From CAWCAW01 sp963714125 (GTDB lineage Bacteria > Actinomycetota > Acidimicrobiia > Acidimicrobiales > UBA8190), in assembly GCA_963714125.1 (NCBI GenBank), contig OY970234.1, positions 3,906,001 to 3,970,000 on the forward strand: a stretch of 64,000 nt of DNA. Reading direction: 5' to 3'. The translations under genes and the position numbers were made by a program. Below, piece by piece: positions 61,648 to 64,000 of this stretch. The notes under the pieces were generated by a model, which did not search any database, was not told the DNA's origin, and worked only from the letters and a program-made list of their open reading frames with translations. How positions within the stretch are numbered: position 1 is the first letter of the stretch; each line of letters starts with the position of its first letter.

Positions 61648-62811
61648 TCAGTGCCCCATCCCGACACCTTGGGAACGCTGCAGGGCCTTGCCTTCTGTCT
61701 GCAACGCCGGGGCCACCATCACTTCGGCCTTTTGGAACTCCTTGACCGACTGGTAGCCGCACGTCGCCATGGACGTGCGTAGTGCACCGAAGAGATTCAT
61801 GCGGCCGTCGTTCTCGTGGGCGGGCCCGAGCAGGATCTCCTGCAGCGTGCCGCGCACATCGGTGCGCACCCGCGCCCCGCGGGGCAACGTCGGGTGGAAG
61901 GTGGCCATGCCCCAGTGGTACCCGCGCCCCGGTGCCTCATGGGCCGACGACAGCGGCGAGCCCAACATGACCGCATCAGCGCCACAGGCGATGGCTTTGG
62001 CGATGTCGCCGCCTCGGCTCATCCCTCCGTCGGCGATGACGTGCACGTACACGCCGGTCTCATCGAGATGCCGCATGCGAGCCCCGGCCACATCGGCGAT
62101 GGCCGTGGCTTGAGGAACGCCGATACCGAGCACGCCTCGGGTGGTGCAGGCGTTACCCGGACCGACACCGACGAGCACGCCCACAGCTCCCGTGCGCATG
62201 AGGTGCAGCGCGGCTTGGTAGGAGGCGCAACCTCCGACGATGACGGGGATGTCGAACTCGCGGATGAAGCGCTTGAGGTTCAAGGGTTCCACGGTCTTCG
62301 ACACGTGCTCGGCGGAAACGACCGTGCCCTGAATGACGAGCAGGTCGAGCTCACCGGCGAGGATGGCCGGGGCGAGCTCGGTGGTGCGCTGCGGGGTGAC
62401 CGAGGCGCTCGACAGCACGCCGGCCGATTTGATGTGGCGGATGCGCTCGGTGACGAGTTCGGCCTTGATGGGCTCGAGATACATCTGCTGCATGCGAGCC
62501 GTGGCCTTGTCATGGGACAAGGTGCCGATCTCCTCGAGCAACGGCTCGGGATCTTCGTAGCGCGTCCACAACCCTTCGAGGTTGAGCACGGCCACCCCAC
62601 CGAGGCGCCCGATCTCGATGGCGGTGTCAGGACTGGTGACACCGTCCATCGCCGCGGCCATGAGAGGAAGCTCGAAACGAAAGGCGTCGATCTCCCAGGA
62701 AATGTCGACGTCCTCGGGGTCGCGCGTCCGGCGACTCGGAACGATGGCGATGTCGTCGAAGCCATAGGCCTGACGACCCGACTTGTAGATCCCGATCTCG
62801 ATCTCAGCCAC
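61648..62811 (-). CDS. guaB3: GuaB3 family IMP dehydrogenase-related protein
   Basis: A 387-residue TIM-barrel protein. YGFDDIAIVPSRRTRDPEDV at the start marks the GuaB3 group, then LPLMAAAMDGVTSPDTAIEI and the catalytic-loop-like GPGNACTTRGVLGIGVPQAT with its Cys-Thr-Thr. Close homologues act in purine salvage (some reduce GMP). CBS domains are absent. The exact reaction is debated, so only the family is claimed. Confidence 0.93.
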   Translation of the reverse strand: MAEIEIGIYKSGRQAYGFDDIAIVPSRRTRDPEDVDISWEIDAFRFELPLMAAAMDGVTSPDTAIEIGRLGGVAVLNLEGLWTRYEDPEPLLEEIGTLSHDKATARMQQMYLEPIKAELVTERIRHIKSAGVLSSASVTPQRTTELAPAILAGELDLLVIQGTVVSAEHVSKTVEPLNLKRFIREFDIPVIVGGCASYQAALHLMRTGAVGVLVGVGPGNACTTRGVLGIGVPQATAIADVAGARMRHLDETGVYVHVIADGGMSRGGDIAKAIACGADAVMLGSPLSSAHEAPGRGYHWGMATFHPTLPRGARVRTDVRGTLQEILLGPAHENDGRMNLFGALRTSMATCGYQSVKEFQKAEVMVAPALQTEGKALQRSQGVGMGH

Positions 62812-62927
62812 GTGGCTGTCCTCCTGGCCGTTGCTCGCGCTTACGTGTGCCGTCGCCCGTCGACGCCCTCCACGTTACCGTCCGGCGCACCGTGGCTCGG
62901 GCCCCCGCCGGCGCCGTGGGGGCGCGC

Positions 62928-63704
62928 TCATACGTCGAGGACGATGCGCAACAGTTCCACCAGCATGCGGGCGGTGGCGCCCCACACCGTGTCCTCAGCC
63001 AGCTGGAAGAACCACATGGTCAGCTCGCCGCCACCCCGGGGGCCCACGCCGGCGGGAAAGTTCCAGCGCTCCTCGTGAAACACCCCGTCGGAAACCAGCT
63101 CGGCCAGCGCCACGTCGAAGACGCGCTCGACCTCGCCGGGGCTCGCCACCACCGCCGGGCGCGCCGGCAGCAGCCCCACCACCGGGGTGATGGTGGCCGA
63201 CGACGCCATGGTCGACAGCACCGTCAGGGTTCCCACCAGCTCAACCGACGCCGGATCGAGGCCGATCTCCTCCTTGGCTTCGCGCAAGGCGGCTGTCTCC
63301 GACGTCTCGCCTTTGTCGAGCCGCCCTCCGGCGAAGCTCACCTCACCGGTGTGGGTGCGCAGGTTGGCGGCCCGGCGCGTGAGGACCACGCGGGCCTCGC
63401 CGTCCTCCTCGAAGATCGCCACGAGCACGGCCGCGGGCGCTCCGGTGTCGGGGAACCCGTCGAAGGCCACGCGCTCCACCGCGCCCCCCGACGCCGCGTT
63501 GCGGCTCAAGGCGGCCCGTACCCGCGCCAAGGTGATCCCCTGACGTGCCGTGGCGTCGAGGCCGTCCCAGGGGGCCGAAGTGCTGACCCTGAAGTCGGCG
63601 GGGCGAGGGATGATTTGACGCCCGTGGCGTGGCGCGCCAGCGGCCGGACCCAAAGGTCCGGCCGCCGTCTGGTCCCGACCACCGTTCACGGCAGCCGAGT
63701 GCAT
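62928..63704 (-). CDS. CoA pyrophosphatase-type NUDIX hydrolase
   Basis: A protein of up to 258 residues. The UPF0035/NUDIX signature is VSFAGGRLDKGETSETAALR and EAKEEIGLDPASVELVG (Nudix box GX5EX7REUXEEXGU). VVLTRRAANLRTHTGEVSF precedes it and is the CoA pyrophosphatase-specific form. The reaction releases phosphopantetheine from CoA. The start is uncertain: ATG 63704 lies inside one hairpin, another (63642-63663) lies further in, and the next credible starts are GTG or TTG. The reading frame itself is certain from about residue 45. Confidence 0.82.
   Translation of the reverse strand: MHSAAVNGGRDQTAAGPLGPAAGAPRHGRQIIPRPADFRVSTSAPWDGLDATARQGITLARVRAALSRNAASGGAVERVAFDGFPDTGAPAAVLVAIFEEDGEARVVLTRRAANLRTHTGEVSFAGGRLDKGETSETAALREAKEEIGLDPASVELVGTLTVLSTMASSATITPVVGLLPARPAVVASPGEVERVFDVALAELVSDGVFHEERWNFPAGVGPRGGGELTMWFFQLAEDTVWGATARMLVELLRIVLDV
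63642..63663 (-). terminator. Hairpin in groEL-NUDIX interval
   Basis: A perfect 9-bp stem (GGCCGGACC / GGTCCGGCC) with a CAAA loop. It lies downstream of groEL and would fall inside the NUDIX reading frame if that starts at ATG 63704. It is more likely a terminator or attenuator. Confidence 0.65.
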
Positions 63705-63717
63705 CCCTGAGGGATGC
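63701..63717 (-). terminator. Hairpin just after groEL stop
   Basis: GCATCCCT and AGGGATGC are perfect 8-bp inverse arms around one base; a hairpin would use 7 pairs. It lies directly after the groEL stop codon at 63718 and covers the first possible NUDIX start. It may form a double terminator with the hairpin at 63642. Confidence 0.6.
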
Positions 63718-64000
63718 TCACATCATCCCGCCCATGCCACCCATTCCGCCCATGCCACCCATGGCGGCTGCCGCCGCGGCCGGGTCGGACTTTTCGGGCT
63801 TGTCGGCCACCAGGGCCTCGGTGGTGAGCAAGAGCCCGGCGACCGAGGCGGCGTTCTGCAACGCCGAACGGGTCACCTTGGCGGGGTCGATGATGCCGGC
63901 CTTGACGAGGTCCTCGACCTGACCGGTCGTGGCATTGAGGCCGTTGGATCCCGTGTCGGACGCCACCTGCTGCACGATCACCGCACCTTCCAAGCCGGCG
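63718..64000 (-). CDS. groEL: Chaperonin GroEL, C-terminal end (runs off window)
   Basis: The last about 94 codons of a group I chaperonin. NATTGQVEDLVKAGIIDPAK, VTRSALQNAASVAGLLLTTE and the closing Gly-Gly-Met repeats (MGGMGGMGGMGGMM) are typical. The frame is open to the right window edge, so the start and nearly all of the gene lie outside. GroEL folds proteins in the cytoplasm. The two hairpins after the stop probably end its transcription. Confidence 0.96.
   Translation of the reverse strand, partial: AGLEGAVIVQQVASDTGSNGLNATTGQVEDLVKAGIIDPAKVTRSALQNAASVAGLLLTTEALVADKPEKSDPAAAAAAMGGMGGMGGMGGMM

Overview
The window is high-GC actinobacterial chromosome, most likely from the Acidimicrobiia or a relative. 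This rests on two WhiB proteins, a long DivIVA protein, UPF0182, a Lon-like PDZ protease, a DUF2342 protein, GuaB3, frequent ATGA/GTGA overlaps and GTG starts. The species cannot be named from sequence alone.

Bases 1-14200 hold small regulatory modules. They are a SCO6745-family protein, a SigG-like ECF sigma factor with a SnoaL-type C-terminus, a MerR-controlled ABC exporter, a DEAD-box RNA helicase, a TetR/SDR pair behind a long inverted repeat, an ECF41 sigma factor coupled to a carboxymuconolactone-decarboxylase-like protein, a divergent ArsR/SRPBCC/RibD-C operon, and two further RibD-C (dihydrofolate-reductase-like) proteins.

Bases about 14500-25400 look like an integrative element beside the initiator tRNA gene. 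They carry a HigB toxin with a HigA-ImmA fusion antitoxin and a third unrecognised gene, a convergent two-gene unit whose promoter contains a palindrome, an AvcD-type anti-phage dCTP deaminase joined to a small HTH gene, an excisionase-like gene, and a tyrosine integrase. The integrase is cut in two by a complete IS21-family element (21626-24247) with a 5-bp target duplication; removing the element and one copy of the duplication restores the integrase frame exactly. The distal attachment site was not found.

Bases 25500-43000 are chromosomal: a secreted YCF48-like lipoprotein, UPF0182, a DivIVA protein with a phage-MuF-like Cys/His tail, a Lon-like PDZ protease, a HEAT-repeat protein, MreB, two neighbouring proteins that look like inactive proteases, two WhiB genes around a glutamate formimidoyltransferase, and a MoxR-type ATPase with its VWA partner.

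Bases 43000-64000 are a housekeeping block rich in TCA-cycle and one-carbon/purine genes: succinate dehydrogenase (anchor, flavoprotein, iron-sulfur), mdh, icd, metF, folD, purH, purN, sucD, sucC, then a B12-binding mutase subunit, a methyltransferase, UvrD/PcrA, GuaB3, a NUDIX hydrolase and the 3' end of groEL. An arsenic-resistance cassette (arsR, arsI, aquaporin, arsC-GNAT fusion) sits between purN and purH.
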